From Gnetum montanum (Eukaryota > Streptophyta > Gnetopsida > Gnetales > Gnetaceae), in assembly GCA_015680685.1 (NCBI GenBank), contig MNCI01010180.1:301095-365094 (forward strand): DNA of 64,000 bases. The letters run 5' to 3'. Below the pieces are notes generated by a model. It worked only from the letters and a program-made list of their open reading frames with translations, made no database searches and was not told where the DNA came from. A program made the translations under genes and the position numbers. Positions 35,657 through 46,882 of this stretch are shown here, piece after piece (the stretch's first letter is position 1; every line of letters begins with the position of its first letter).

Positions 35657-35661
35657 CCAGT
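35657..35661. repeat. RE6 target-site duplication (CCAGT)
   Basis: CCAGT precedes the left LTR and recurs at 42332-42336 after the right LTR, fixing both ends of RE6. Confidence 0.93.
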
Positions 35662-36511
35662 TAATGAGTGTTGAGGTACCCCTACACTCAACCATATGAA
35701 TACGAGTGTTACACGCATGATCCAGTCAAACTCCATAGACGGACTAGTTGTGGTATCTAGAAAGTTAGCCTTAGGTCGCAGTTCACTGTCTTCCCACCTA
35801 GACTAGTATTATCTTTGTCACGTATGATTTAGTCTAGAGTGAGGTGTAAGATGTGTTTCTAATCTAATGCTACTCCTGAAGGTAGTGGAAAGTAATATTA
35901 ACTAAGCTAGGAGAGAAGGGTGAGAGAATCTAACTAGCCTAAGTGTGATGAGCATCTGTTCCTTGATTATTTGTACACATCTTGGACTTCATGCATGACT
36001 ACCACTAGGATTACCAAGCATAGATCCTAGGTACACTACTGGGTTACCAAGTAGTCACACTTAAATGCTCTTAATCAAGTTGTACTCATTCCACGGTTTA
36101 ACATGATTTTAAGGGTTATAGAGATTAACTAGAAAAGTAGTAAATAAAAATTAATTAAATAATTAATCTAAGTGAATGCTACAATGATGAAGTAATCTCG
36201 ATCTTTATTTCCGGTCATGTGTGTGTCCAAGTACGTCACACTCAAATAAGGATGCCATACAATTACAATCACCACATTGCGGGCATACACTGGGAAATAT
36301 TCTAACTCTGGAATAGAAAAAATGTAAGAGTTTGGATAAGGAACTAAATTTAAGTTCCTAAAACTGGGAAAGCTGCCTCTTATTTATAGAAATTGAGGCA
36401 GGCCACGATTTTGCGTATGTGATATCGTGGTTAGGCTGCGATATCGCATACGTGATATTGCAGCTGCGATATTACAGTTGATATTACAACCAACAAATTC
36501 ATGATTCATCA
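35662..36511 (-). repeat. RE6 3' LTR (850 bp)
   Basis: Plus-strand start TAATGAG (TG changed to TA) and end CATCA. It contains the ACCCCTACACTCAACCAT block, a TATTTATA box near 36380 and GATATC-type palindromes at about 36400-36485. Confidence 0.92.
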
Positions 36512-36609
36512 TACCCCCACAAGTGAATTAAAACATGTCCTAAGTTAAAGTGAGAACAAGCACCATTGATTACATAGTGGATAGGTATGAGATTATTAAT
36601 TGACTAGAA

Positions 36610-37456
36610 TGGATTCATGCCGCAGTGTGGGGTCAGAAAAAAATTGAGATACAAGACAAAGAAAATCCTCCAATGGAACTCATGTAACTCATGTAATTCC
36701 TGGTGACGGTGTCTCCTCCATGGGTGTCTTTCCCTTTTCTTGCGCTCCAGGTCTTGGAATTTAATGGGGTCGAAGTATGGCCTAGAGTTTCTCCTCTTGT
36801 AAGGCCTTGAGTGCCTTGGCGTGTGCATAAGTTTGCGCTTGTGCCATAGAGGCATCCCAGTCAGCCTTCTCTTTTTCTTCCACCACCCTTTTATTCTTCG
36901 TCAACAATTTATTAAGTTGCTCAATTCTGAAAATTTCTAGTTAGTTCTGAGCAACTTTTGGCCCTGTATTCAGAAGGTTTAATACTTCCAAAATGGCTTG
37001 AATAGAGAAGTCAACAATCACACCACAATTGTTAACCGTGGTGCCTTCTTATTTATTGTGCCAAAATTGGTACGTTTCCCCTAAGTATCAGGCACCTCTT
37101 TCAGAGAGGGTAGGCCATAATGGGGATCCTTTGAGGTGATCCCTAACAGCCTCAGAAGTGAACTCTGCAAAATATTCAAAATTCAATTCCACAATCACCG
37201 TAGTGAATGTGGACTTTTCATGGATGGCCTAAACACAATCTTGGGACAACGTGAGATGTTGTCCTTGTTCAGGCACTACAGCAGCTCCTCCTTCTACCTA
37301 CCTGGACTGTACGGTAGGAGGATATTCTTGATGAATGCTGAATGATTGTTCCTCCTTTTCTGCATGTTGTTTGACAAGATCTTGTCTTCCACCTCTTCGA
37401 GATTGTTTGTTTCCACCTTGAGAAGGACCTTCCTATTATCCACGTTTCGGGGCCAT
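36610..37456 (-). pseudogene. RE6 ORF3 remnant
   Basis: Begins MAPKRG at 37456, directly after GTGATTGCAG, like the RE5 ORF3. It carries SPLWPTLSERGAWYLGE-like sequence with a stop at the first Trp, then TYQFWHNK (about 37120-37050), aligned to the RE5 motif. The C-terminal DASMAQAQTYAHAKALKALQ (36870-36800) matches the RE5 coiled-coil part. The middle of the RE5 ORF is missing, so this is an internally deleted copy. Stops are present at several points. Confidence 0.6.
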
Positions 37457-39400
37457 CTGCAATCACATGGGGTCAAGCGTTAGTAAGGTTGTTTTTGAAG
37501 TTAAGTTATACCTTAATGCTTGCCTTAATTAATGATCTTATGTTATCATGTGTGTTATTGCCCGAAAAATTGTAATAATGAGTCCTGTGACTTAGGTGGT
37601 TTCCCATTTTAGTTTCCCGGTATGCCTAGGGGTTAAATGATTTTTGGGCACAATTATTCTAAGTGTTATAGCTAATTACCCTAGATGATGTCCTTTGGGT
37701 GATGATAAATTCTAAAAAAGTTAGGCACTTTTCGGTAGATGTCTCTCCCCCACGACTAAGCTGAACACTCTAGGTTCAAGCGGGTTCAGACAGAATTAAA
37801 ATCGGAGTACCAACGCGTGAGATATAGTGAGAAAAGAAAGGGTCGCTCAATCACAAGTCATAGAGAAAAAATTTGAAAACTCCCTCGTGTGAATGGAAAA
37901 AATGATGCTAAGTTTTGTAGGGGGGTCACCTATTTATAGGTTGCGAGCATGTGATATCACGTACGATACATCGCATATGCGATATCACGACCCTAGTGAC
38001 ATGAGGCACAACAAAAATACTAAATTTTTAAAGGATTTTCTTGAAATCAACATTGTAAGCTGAGGACATTAGGCTATTATGAAGGAGTTATAGGGTAATT
38101 CCATTAATTCGAAAGGCACAATTAATGATGATGGTGTAGATTTTATCAATAAAAACTTGGATGGTAAGAAAAAGGTTATGTGATGGTTCATGGGAATGTT
38201 GAAATTCATAGGGGTAATAGTAAGGAAAGAATGTTATGAAAAATAAGCTGAGGGTGAGAAATGGTGTGTGTGAGCTATATCATAAGTGAAGATTACAAAA
38301 GATTACACAAGTGGATCCTCCCCAAAGCAGGTTCCAACCTATAATGCCCTTGTGTAACCACACTTAAAGTGTCCATGGGCACTAGAAGGGTTAAATGTAA
38401 TCCGCACTAACTCCAAAAAACACACACATGTAAATATCACCGGAATGAGGTAAGAATTCTATGCTACACATGACACGAGCTACAATTACATGAACAATGA
38501 GATGAGATGAAGTATAGAAGGGATCATAGAGATTAGGACATGAGGTAACTGACCCAAGGGATAGTGAATCCTGCATGTAAAGCATGGTTAATGTGTCATT
38601 AACCCATCGTTCCAAGATCAGGACCAAGTCCATCCTTCTAATCAGTGACATCGCATTATTTCATCCCATGATGAACAACCATGAGAGTACCATAACAACA
38701 AGGCATACGATCACTTGGTGTTTTGTCCAAGGGAGTAGTGATTTTTGTTTTGTGGCACTTTTCTTTTTGTTTTTCTTTTTCTCTTTTTTTTTTTTTTTGA
38801 ATACTGAATCCAAAGAATCCGCTAACCTTCATCCATGGGTGCATGTCTTTCTAGTGGGACCCCCTAGCATAGAATTAATTTTGAGTGCCCTTTTGATTAC
38901 TCTTACTCCCATTTTTCATTAGATCTACAAGGATCTTAGTACAACCACGTTGCATGATAACTCCCACAGAAGTCACCAAAGAGAATTCGCAAGTCCCCTT
39001 GATGTCACATCCTAACCATTCCCTCTTGGTCCATCCTTCTTCATTCTAGGTACAATGAAGACAAAATTAATTTTAAGTTTTAAAAATGTTAAGAATACCA
39101 CTGTACCCTCGAATAGAACCTCTTATTTGTAGAGTGGATGAGTGGGTGTAATGGGCTCACTATCCAAATAATTGATCACTTGAGACTTGATAACATAGAA
39201 CACACATCAACCAATGATCCACATGAGTGTTTTATTCATAGACGAGATTACTTGTAAAAAGACAAAAATACCAAAAGACAAAAAGATAAAACAATAAGTT
39301 GAAAATTGAAAAATTGGAAAACAAAAAGTTGTAAAATTAAAGAAAAATAAAAAATGGTTATTAATCCTGCTTGTTATTAGGATGGGGGGTATCCCCCATA
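37457..39400 (-). other. RE6 3' spacer
   Basis: Non-coding. It holds a PPT-like AGTCGTGGGGG (about 37748), the stem-loop at 38303-38357, a T-rich run (38752-38800) and another PPT-like AGTTATGGGGG near 39390, just before the end of the Gag tail. Confidence 0.55.
38303..38357 (-). ncRNA. Conserved 3'-region stem-loop (RE6)
   Basis: The outer arms TTACACAAG and CTTGTGTAA pair perfectly over 9 bp (38303-38311 with 38349-38357). The inner hairpin AGGT-TGGA-ACCT lies at 38329-38340, and the conserved GCTTTGGGGAGGATCCA lies between. The arms differ in sequence from RE5 and RE7 yet still pair. Confidence 0.65.
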
Positions 39401-41355
39401 ACTAAGCGATTAAGGACGACAAGGATTAATAAATGAAAGATGAGGATCCTTGCATGTTGGAAGTATTGGAACTTGGCCATACTTACCCCATCGGGGTTCA
39501 CACACTTGATTATAGTAAGCATAGTAGGGAAATTTATACGATGTAGTTCCCGGATAATGAGTTGACTCACTATGATGTTGATGATTGTTAGATGGTATGC
39601 AAGGATTGGGTTGTCACTCTTCATTCCTGTGTTCATTGGGCTATATTGTTGTTGGAGTGTGAGTTGGTGGCCCTGATAAAGTTACATGAGGTGTTGGGTT
39701 CGAAGATAAGGGTGCACCATAGTGTGGGACTTGTGCTGAGTTGGAGGATGCAGTGGCCTCGAAATTGTGTTGTCCCTTTTTACGATCATGTTTAAAGAAG
39801 GGAAGCTTTGAATGTCGAGGAGGCTTTTCACTGCTGTTGGAAGTAGCAGCACAAGTAATGTTCGTGGGTTGTTGCTGTGGTGCAGACACCTTAGGAACAG
39901 TTGGTGGCGATGTAGAAGGAGGGAAAAATGAGAATGCTGAAAGTTAGGAGGAGTATAAGGTGCACAAGGTGGTGGTTATGTTGAAGGCATGGGCTGATAG
40001 TATTGAGGAGAATGGTATTGTGGTGAGATAAAGTGCATTGGCCCAATTGGAGAAACAGGATGTTCAGCGTTATAAGCATTTGGATTCGGATGATATGAAG
40101 GATGTCTCTAGTCTAAGGGTGGTCTCCCCCATGACTGGGATTGTTGCCACTATGATCGAACATAGTATCTCTGTATGAAATTTGGATGTAACGTATTTCC
40201 CCAATGCTCATGTAAATGTAACAATATTTGACATTTGCCCTTGGGGTGATCATATAGGCAAATGGTGCATTCATACGTATGATTGGTAGTTGAGCTCTTA
40301 TTTTGATTATCCCTTCTTTCTTATTGTCTACTATTTCATCCTGCTTCTTGGGTTTTCAAAACTCTATCTCCAATAATGTTATATTCTCCACACTTTTGAT
40401 ATGTCCATTCCAACATCTTATTGATCTTTGCCTTGGCTTCTTCCAATGTTTGTTGTGTTAGCAAAGATGATGTTTCCACCTTGAGATTGGTTGATTTCTC
40501 CTTTTTATGATTATGGACCTTTGTTAAGTTGAGATTTTGGTCCCGTTGATGTTTTTCAACACTCTCCCATCTAGCCATATCTCCTTCTTCTTTTCCTACC
40601 CACTTAATAAGCTCTTGGACTTGGTGGGTTTGTAGTTCATATAGTTGACCTTGGGCATACATCCCTAAGGTCTCTCTTGTTGCATCATGAAGCCCATCAA
40701 TGATATGGTACATTAGCCTTTCCTCAGAGAACCCATGGCCTGGACAATTATTTATCAATGCATAATATCTTTCTAAGGTCATGTCCAAGGGTTCATGTTG
40801 TGCTTGTTTCCACTCTTGGATTTGTTTCCTCAAGGCTGACACTCTTGCATAAGTTTGATATTTTTCATTAACGACTTCTACCATTGTTAACCAATGTCGT
40901 ATTGAATTTGGTTTTAATGATCTATACCATACTTTTTCTTAGCCAACGAGTGTCATGGGAAAGAGCTTGAGTTTTTGCCAACCATTATCAATGTTGTTCC
41001 ATGTATAGGCATTGTAGAAGGCTTGTAAATGTTGATGCGGATCTAAGTCATAGCCTCCTGAAAAAGTAGGGAAGTTGTTTAAATCGAGCCTGGGTAGACA
41101 ACTCTCTTTACGATGCGTACGTGAGATTCAAATAGCCTCTTGGATTCACGTTAAGCTTGTAGTGGCCAGTGGGGGTTAATCTTCATTGGGTAGGTTATGC
41201 TTTCATGCGTTGGGATGACATTGCTTTCATTCATGTTTATAAGAAACCCCCACTTCAGGTTGTGTACTCCAATCTTCATTGTCATATAGTTCGTTGGTTC
41301 TCCAATGAACTTCCTCACTGAGTGTGGCATTATCATGATCTTGTAGGAGAGGCAT
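39401..41355 (-). pseudogene. RE6 gag
   Basis: Starts at 41355 (MPLLQDHDNATLSEEVHWRT...), nearly the same as RE1 gag. The core is open from 40884 to 40336 (EKYQTYARVSALRKQIQEW, NNCPGHGFSEERLMYHIIDG). The knuckle region near 40270-40230 is followed by a Pro/Tyr/Gln-rich tail (39960-39640, with QPTNITCAATSNSSEKPPRH) that is longer than that of RE4 and ends near 39400. There are stops near 41245, 41170, 40940 and 40110. The tail runs into the 3' region without any protease core. Confidence 0.8.
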
Positions 41356-41476
41356 GGTTGTGGAGTTATGTGTGAATTTATATGTGACTTTTAATAATTA
41401 TTTTTTCTAACAGATATATCATTAACTCCTATACAGTGACCTTGTATTATACAACTAATCTAGATAACTAGCACTG

Positions 41477-41494
41477 TCCCCTGCAACGGTGCCA
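41477..41494 (-). other. RE6 primer-binding site (tRNA-Asp)
   Basis: The minus strand reads TGGCACCGTTGCAGGGGA, 16 of 18 positions like the tRNA-Asp complement, after the LTR and one T. Confidence 0.88.
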
Positions 41495-41495
41495 A

Positions 41496-42331
41496 TGATG
41501 AGTGGCAAGGTAACCCTACACTCAACCATACGAATATGAGTGTTACATGCGCGATACGGTCGAACTTCGCAGATGGACTAGTTGTGGCATCTAGACAGTT
41601 AGCCCTAGGTCGCAGTTCACTGTCTTCCCACCTAGACTAGTATTATCTTTGTCACGTATGGTTTAGTCCAGAGTGAGGTGTATGATGTGTTTCTAATCTA
41701 ATGCTACTCCTAAAGGTAGTGGAAAGTAATATTAACTAAGCTAGGCGAGAAGGATGAGAGAATCTAACTAGCCTAAGTGCGATGAGCATCCATTCCTTGA
41801 TTATCTGTACACATCTTGGACTTCGTGCATGACTACCACTGGGATTACCAAGCGCAAATCCTAGGTATGCTACTGGGTTACCAAGTAGTCACACTTAAAT
41901 GCTTGTAATCAAGTCATACTCATTCCATGGTTTAACGTGAGTTTAAGTTTGAGAGAGATTAACTAGAAAAGTAGTAAATAACAATTAATTAAATAATTAA
42001 TCTAAGTGAATGCTGCAATGATGAAGTAATCTCGATCTTTATTTCCGGTCATGTGCATGTCCAAGTATGTCACACTCGAATAAGGATGTCGTACAATTAC
42101 AATCACCACACTGCAGGCATACACTGAGAAATATTCTAACTCTGGAAGGGAAAAACTACAAGATTTTGGGTAAGAAACTAAATCTAAGTGCCTAAAACTG
42201 GGAAAGCCACCTCTTATTTATAGAAATTGAGGCAAGCTGCGATATCGTGGCTACGATATCACGGCCGTTGCAACAACAAGGCTGTGATATCACAGCTACG
42301 ACATCACAACCAACAAATTTATGACACATCA
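41496..42331 (-). repeat. RE6 5' LTR (836 bp)
   Basis: Plus-strand ends are TGATGAG and CACATCA, then CCAGT. It is colinear with 35662-36511, with a GATATC array at 42238-42300. Confidence 0.93.
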
Positions 42332-42336
42332 CCAGT

Positions 42337-42583
42337 CATGGATTGTGTCTAGGTACAATTCCACTCAAATAAGACTTCAAACAATTAACTTAAATTCATG
42401 CTACAAGTACTTGTTGACTACTACAAGGAATCAGAAGAAAAAACTACAAGAGTTCAACTACCTAGTAATATAAATGCAAAATAAATGTAGGAGGTGATGT
42501 GTATTTATAGGAATTTATGGCAATTGCATCACTACATCTGCAATATTGCATGAAAGCTTATGATATGATATCGAGGTTGATCA
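42337..42583 (-). repeat. LTR stub (RE5 family), target of RE6
   Basis: TCATGGATTGTGTCTAGGTA matches the RE5 LTR (near 22335 and 34825). The TATA wording (TATTTATAGG, about 42507) and the end TTGATCA complete a U3-R piece. The U5 part is not found left of RE6, so this stub was already truncated when RE6 entered. Confidence 0.65.
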
Positions 42584-44315
42584 AAAATATATTATTAAAA
42601 TCATTGGGCCTTTTGTTTCTGTTGTTTTGGAGTTTCCCCTTTGCTTCTATACTTTTGTATTTTGAATATGTTTTTCTAATTTATTTATTTTTTGGGGTTG
42701 GACAACCCCATCGCCCTTCCCCCCTCCTATAAAAAATATTATTCAATATTCCTCTCTTGCTAAATATTTTCATAAATTGAAATTACTAATTAAGCCATCT
42801 ATTATTTAAAAAAAGTCCAATAAATCGTATGGGTCTTCTAACATAATAAAGCTTCCTACTTATACTTCTATAATAATAAAAGAAAAGGAAAATTGATAAA
42901 TATGTGACAAAATTTAAAGTACATTATTAAAAAGAAGCCGGAAAGAAAGTCTCTTGGGATAGTTTTCCTTACTATGTTTTGTCCAAAGGAATTCCTTAAT
43001 AATGGTTGAAGATAATAAAAAATGAAAAATTGTAGAAAAAATTCTAGCTGCTTTGCCCAAAGAAAAAATTGAAAAACCAAAATATTTAACTTTGGAGGTT
43101 GACTTACAAACTCTATTTTAGAGTTCAAAGTACTCACATTGGTTGTGACCAGAATTGTTTTTTACATTATTTATAAATGTGATGGCCATGAAATATGCAT
43201 ACATTGGCATTTTGCATTAAATACATACGAAGACGTTTTTATGCTCTTCCATGATTTATGGGCTGTACGCTAAATGCATGAGGTTGGGCTAATTCTCTAG
43301 ATAGAAGGTAATGGGTTCGCTATCCAATGCCGGTTTACAATAATATTAATATGATTCAATGGAAAGGAGAAATCCTTAGCAGCGCGTAATGGTTTACTCA
43401 TACCCAAGATGATCGATGCTTTACATAATTTACATGATTTAGTGATAATGCTTCATAATGTAAGTGTTCACAGTTCTTGAGAGAGGGTCAAGCGGCTTTA
43501 AAGGTCATTCAAAAATGTGTGGTGAAGAGGCGATTAGCATCGGAATAGCGTCAGAGAAACCTTGCAGAGCTTGGGGGTCGTGGGCCGGGTCCGGGGTGTT
43601 TGCAATTACAGGTCTTGTGTTTCTTAAAATTTTTATTTTCATGCGCACGCTAAATTTTTAGTTAGCAAAATTAAGAACATTTACGAATTCCAGAAACCCA
43701 CCTAAACAACGTGTATAACATGCGACGGAGATAGGGTTTTTCAAGTTATCGTAGCGATTAGGATGAGCCAACCCTACCCTTTGAGAACCTGCACATGTGA
43801 CCTCAGGAATAAACAGGTACCATTTACAGCCTTTGTACAAGTATACTATTCAAGGGTTCATTTACATGAATAACTGTGTTAAATCGGCCAGGAACCGAGA
43901 GTCCATAACCTGTCCTCTTCCACGCGCAGGTCAAATCTCTTGTAATTTCTTTGTGGACTTGTAACTCACTAAGTTGTAACAACTAACAACAACAAAGCAT
44001 TTGGTACGTGATACGGAACTTATATATTTCGAATTCTCAACCATCCTACATCAACACGCGAAGGTAATTGCTGGTTTGGTTCTAACACGGATCACCAAAG
44101 ACAGGAGAGAGCACTAGATAATGTGGGCCATGGATTATTTGGCTATTTCAAATGTGTAACAAGCGTAGACAATTAAGGGAACACACACGACGAAATTACG
44201 TAATCCAGACTACTACCAGGAGCGGCGAGGACGTCAACGATTCGTCAAGAACAAAATGCTAAAAGCCCAATACATATTGCGGTTGTTGGATCATGGTGGA
44301 AAGTTGGAAACTCAA
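42584..44315. other. 3' flank of the GDSL gene
   Basis: No gene is supported. It includes a perfect 7-bp inverted repeat GGGGTTGGACAACCCC (about 42696) and becomes less AT-rich toward the gene. The 3' UTR and polyadenylation site of the GDSL gene should lie just below 44316. No canonical AATAAA could be picked with confidence. Confidence 0.45.
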
Positions 44316-46767
44316 TCATTTGTGTCCTCTGTGAGGGCGGGACGCCGATGGCGATGGCGATGGCGATGGCGATGGCGATGGTGATGGTGAAGACATGTGG
44401 GAGAGGATATGCTCTGTAATGACTCGGTTGGCAGCTTCGGAAGGGTGAAAGGCGTCCCAGAAGACGTATGAGCCGTGGTTGGAACAGAGATTAGAGTTGG
44501 GAAGGCAGAGTTCCCCGGCCAAGCTGCTGATGATGTTGCTGCTGCTGCTGTTGCTGTTGACTTGGCAACAAGGTCTGTCGGCCACCTTGAAGCCGAATGC
44601 CTGTGGCTGTTCCACCAACGACTTCACTATGCTGTACGTGTCAACGTAGGAAATGGAAACTCCGGGCAGGCGGGCGTTGAGACGGCGTACTATGGCCTTC
44701 ATGCCGCTGTTCAGCTGTTGTACCCACCTGTTCAGCTGTTCCACGCACACCCTGGAGCTTGAGCCTGACCCTGACCCTGAAGTTGCAGAGGAATTTGAAT
44801 TTGAATTTGAATTTAAAGCTGCCCAGATATTGCGCCTCTGCGACGGTATGCAACCTAGTGGGCCGACTCCGTTCAACATGATGTTACGTGCTCCCAGCCT
44901 GTACAGCCTCTGCCACAGTTCCCGTCCATGTTAAACGCTGGACAAGGATGGAAATATTATATAACATGCTTTAAAAGTTCTAACCGAAATGCTGTTTTTG
45001 CCGTGATTAATGTGCGTGTAGCTGAAGCCAGACATGAAGTTCTTGGATTTAGTCTAATATCATTGGGGCAAATTTGGCCAACGGTTTTTTATACGAGAAC
45101 GCTACTATTTCGGGTCATTCAGTGCTAAGAAACAAAATGTCGGTAACAGTAGTGATATCCAAAGAGATTCTCTCCTCATCCAGGGTTAGAATTTCAAATA
45201 TAATTTGAGCATAAAAGTTTATAAGTGAGCTGCAAATTTTAGTTGCAGCTTCATGATATTCCTTTCCTTACGTTTTTAAGTATATAATTTTTTGCCTTTA
45301 CTATTATTAAAAAAATATTAAGATATAAATTTATTAAAATGAACACCTGGATAAATAATCAAGGCTAAAATCAGATTTTCTTTTAGTGAAATGATTCTAA
45401 TCTTCGAAATCTTTTCAAAAATAAAATCAACATTTCGTCCTAGTAATTCCAAATTTCTAATGTTTTAATTTGTGGTTTCTTGAATGAACAAAAAACTACA
45501 TTGCAACATGTAATAGTTTAAAAAAGGCAGTTACATATCGTACCTATGGTACTCTTAACTATTCAATTAAATGCATTGACGATGCTACAAATACCGCACA
45601 GTTAATCCAATCTTTTACCAATTTAGCCCTCGCATATGCATAAAAATTAATAAACTTGAATCCGTGACCATGCAAAGTCTTGAACCTTGTACCTAAATCA
45701 AAAATAAATGTTAACAACACCCTCATATATATATATATATATATAGCTATAAATCACAATTGTTCTTGAAAACATGAGCGTATTTTCTGCAGAAATAACT
45801 CAAAAACGCCGGAAAAGATATCAAATTCAAAGCACGTCTTAATCTTATTTGCTACAACGGTGTAACAAAGAGATTGGTTGGGTTTCCAGTCAAAGAACAC
45901 GGCTACCGAAAGGACAATGAAAAGCATTTCCTAAGACGATAGATCATGGCTTAACCACCCATAGCCTTACCACACGGGGATATGGTTACAAAATTAGAAA
46001 TTAAAGTGGAGACGAGGGACGAGAGGCCAATATTAAAATTTGGTATAGCAAAACTGGAATTTTATGATTACGAATTCATTTGCAACAAAAGTTACCGTGA
46101 GCTGTTGCTGGAGGGTGGTGATGAGCAGGCGATTGAAAGCATTGACGGTGTAGCTCTTTGCTGCGGAGGAGAAGGGGAGGAGGAAGTTGTTGATATAATC
46201 GTTGCTGCCAATACTCACAAAGAAGAGGGCATTGTTGCAGATGCGTTGGGCTGCGGAGTAGCCCAAGCTGCCGGAGATGGCGTCTTTGGTGGACTGGAAC
46301 AAAGAGATCTGGGAATCCATGGACAGGCGCTGCACGAACAGGAAACCGGTGCTGTTCAGGATGCCACCACCGCCGGAAGCGTAGTTCGCACCTCTACGCA
46401 GCGTCGAGGCGTCGGTGGGCGACAGCGACAGGTACGGCGGAGGCGACTTCAGGCCAAGGCGCGCAGACAACAGGTCACCGATGGTGCGCCCGTTGGTGAA
46501 GCGCCCCGTGGCCACGCCACCCCTGTAATCGATGCCGTACCACGGAAAATTCGCCTTGGCCAGCGCGTACGGAAGGTAATTGTTGTTGCCTACCTCTGAC
46601 AACGAGTCCCCGAAAACAAACGACGCCCGCGCAGGCGCAGTTGCAGGCGCATGCGCAGGCGCAGGCACACGACGCTGAGCCGCAGCCAGCACGAAGCTAA
46701 AGCTGAGGTTCAGACTTAGTGCCTGCAGCAGCAGCAGCAGAAGCAACACTGGGCGCAGCCGCTCCAT
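44316..46767 (-). CDS. GDSL esterase/lipase, secreted, two exons
   Basis: Plant GDSL (SGNH) hydrolases cleave ester bonds in lipids, cutin-like or wall-bound esters; the substrate here is unknown. Exon 1 is 46767-46096 and exon 2 is 44909-44316, joined in phase 0 with donor ACG|GTAACT and acceptor GGCAG|AGG, giving 421 residues. Residues 1-30 form a Leu-rich signal peptide. Residues 33-47 are Ala/Pro-rich. Block I FVFGDSLSEVGNNN has catalytic Ser55. The oxyanion Gly lies in SGGGG (131-135) and Asn in GSND (187-190). GPLGCIP starts exon 2, and block V WDAFHPSEAANR carries Asp376 and His379, so all catalytic residues are present. A Ser-Pro tail ends the protein. Length exceeds the usual 350-380 because of simple repeats. 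No stop or frameshift was seen, and the gene looks functional. The gene's GC content is well above its surroundings. Confidence 0.92.
44346..44387 (-). repeat. Coding hexanucleotide repeat (Ser-Pro tail)
   Basis: Seven CGATGG/TGATGG units on the plus strand encode seven Ser-Pro dipeptides near the C-terminus of the GDSL protein. In-frame by construction (6 bp). Confidence 0.95.
44791..44814 (-). repeat. Coding hexanucleotide repeat (Asn-Ser)
   Basis: Four GAATTT units encode an Asn-Ser run in the loop after GPLGCIP. Next to it, 44761-44780 (GGGTCA-type units on the minus strand) encodes Ser-Gly repeats. Confidence 0.95.
44910..46095 (-). other. GDSL intron (1186 bp)
   Basis: Starts GTAACT and ends GGCAG on the minus strand; both flanking exons then read continuously as LQQQLT|RLYRLGARNIML, matching the family. 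It is AT-rich, with an AT dinucleotide run near 45727-45746. The intron lies before the LYxLGAR motif, a common intron site in this family; other usual intron sites are empty here. Confidence 0.88.
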
Positions 46768-46882
46768 GTGTGTCTATGTCCTTAGCTTGGACTTGTCGCA
46801 GTGCCCACTGTCTATGCATATGCATTAGCTGACTGACTGACTGACTGGCGTCACCCTGTTATGTGCATGGCTGCTTATATAG
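46768..46882 (-). promoter_or_regulatory. GDSL promoter: TATA box and 5' UTR
   Basis: The minus strand has CTATATAAGC with TATATAA at 46875-46881, about 108 bp before the ATG, suggesting transcription from about 46845. The leader contains four GACT repeats (about 46830-46846) and the palindrome ATGCATATGCAT (46814-46825), which includes RY-type CATGCA-like halves. The regulatory meaning is not shown. Confidence 0.65.

Larger units (their letters stand above)
35662..42331 (-). mobile_element. RE6: pol-less Athila-like element with gag and ORF3 remnant
   Basis: Complete ends on the minus strand: 5' LTR 42331-41496, primer site, gag, then directly a 3' region, an ORF3 remnant, PPT and the 3' LTR (36511-35662). 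No protease core, RT, RNaseH or integrase could be found in its 5 kb of internal DNA, so it is a second, independently formed non-autonomous derivative (its gag is of the RE1 kind, unlike RE4). The ORF3 remnant shows that the parent had the same layout as RE5. Confidence 0.92.

Noticed and set aside
38752-38922. Plus-strand open frame with a Phe-rich run
   Set aside because: It lies on the antisense strand of the RE6 3' spacer; the run is a T-rich repeat, not a membrane protein.
42696-42711. GGGGTTGGACAACCCC as a terminator hairpin
   Set aside because: Bacterial-type terminators do not apply here, and one short inverted repeat gives no evidence of function.
44475-44934. Plus-strand open frames over GDSL exon 2
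   Set aside because: Antisense shadows of the exon with low-complexity content from the coding microsatellites.
46033-46095. Extension of GDSL exon 1 through 46095 to a stop at 46033
   Set aside because: The added residues (VTFVANEF...) do not fit the family, whereas the GTAACT donor and the acceptor at 44910 restore the conserved LYRLGAR sequence in frame.
45982-46599. 205-codon open frame on the plus strand
   Set aside because: It is antisense to exon 1 of the GDSL gene. Its openness follows from the GC-rich codon use of the real gene, and it has no domain.
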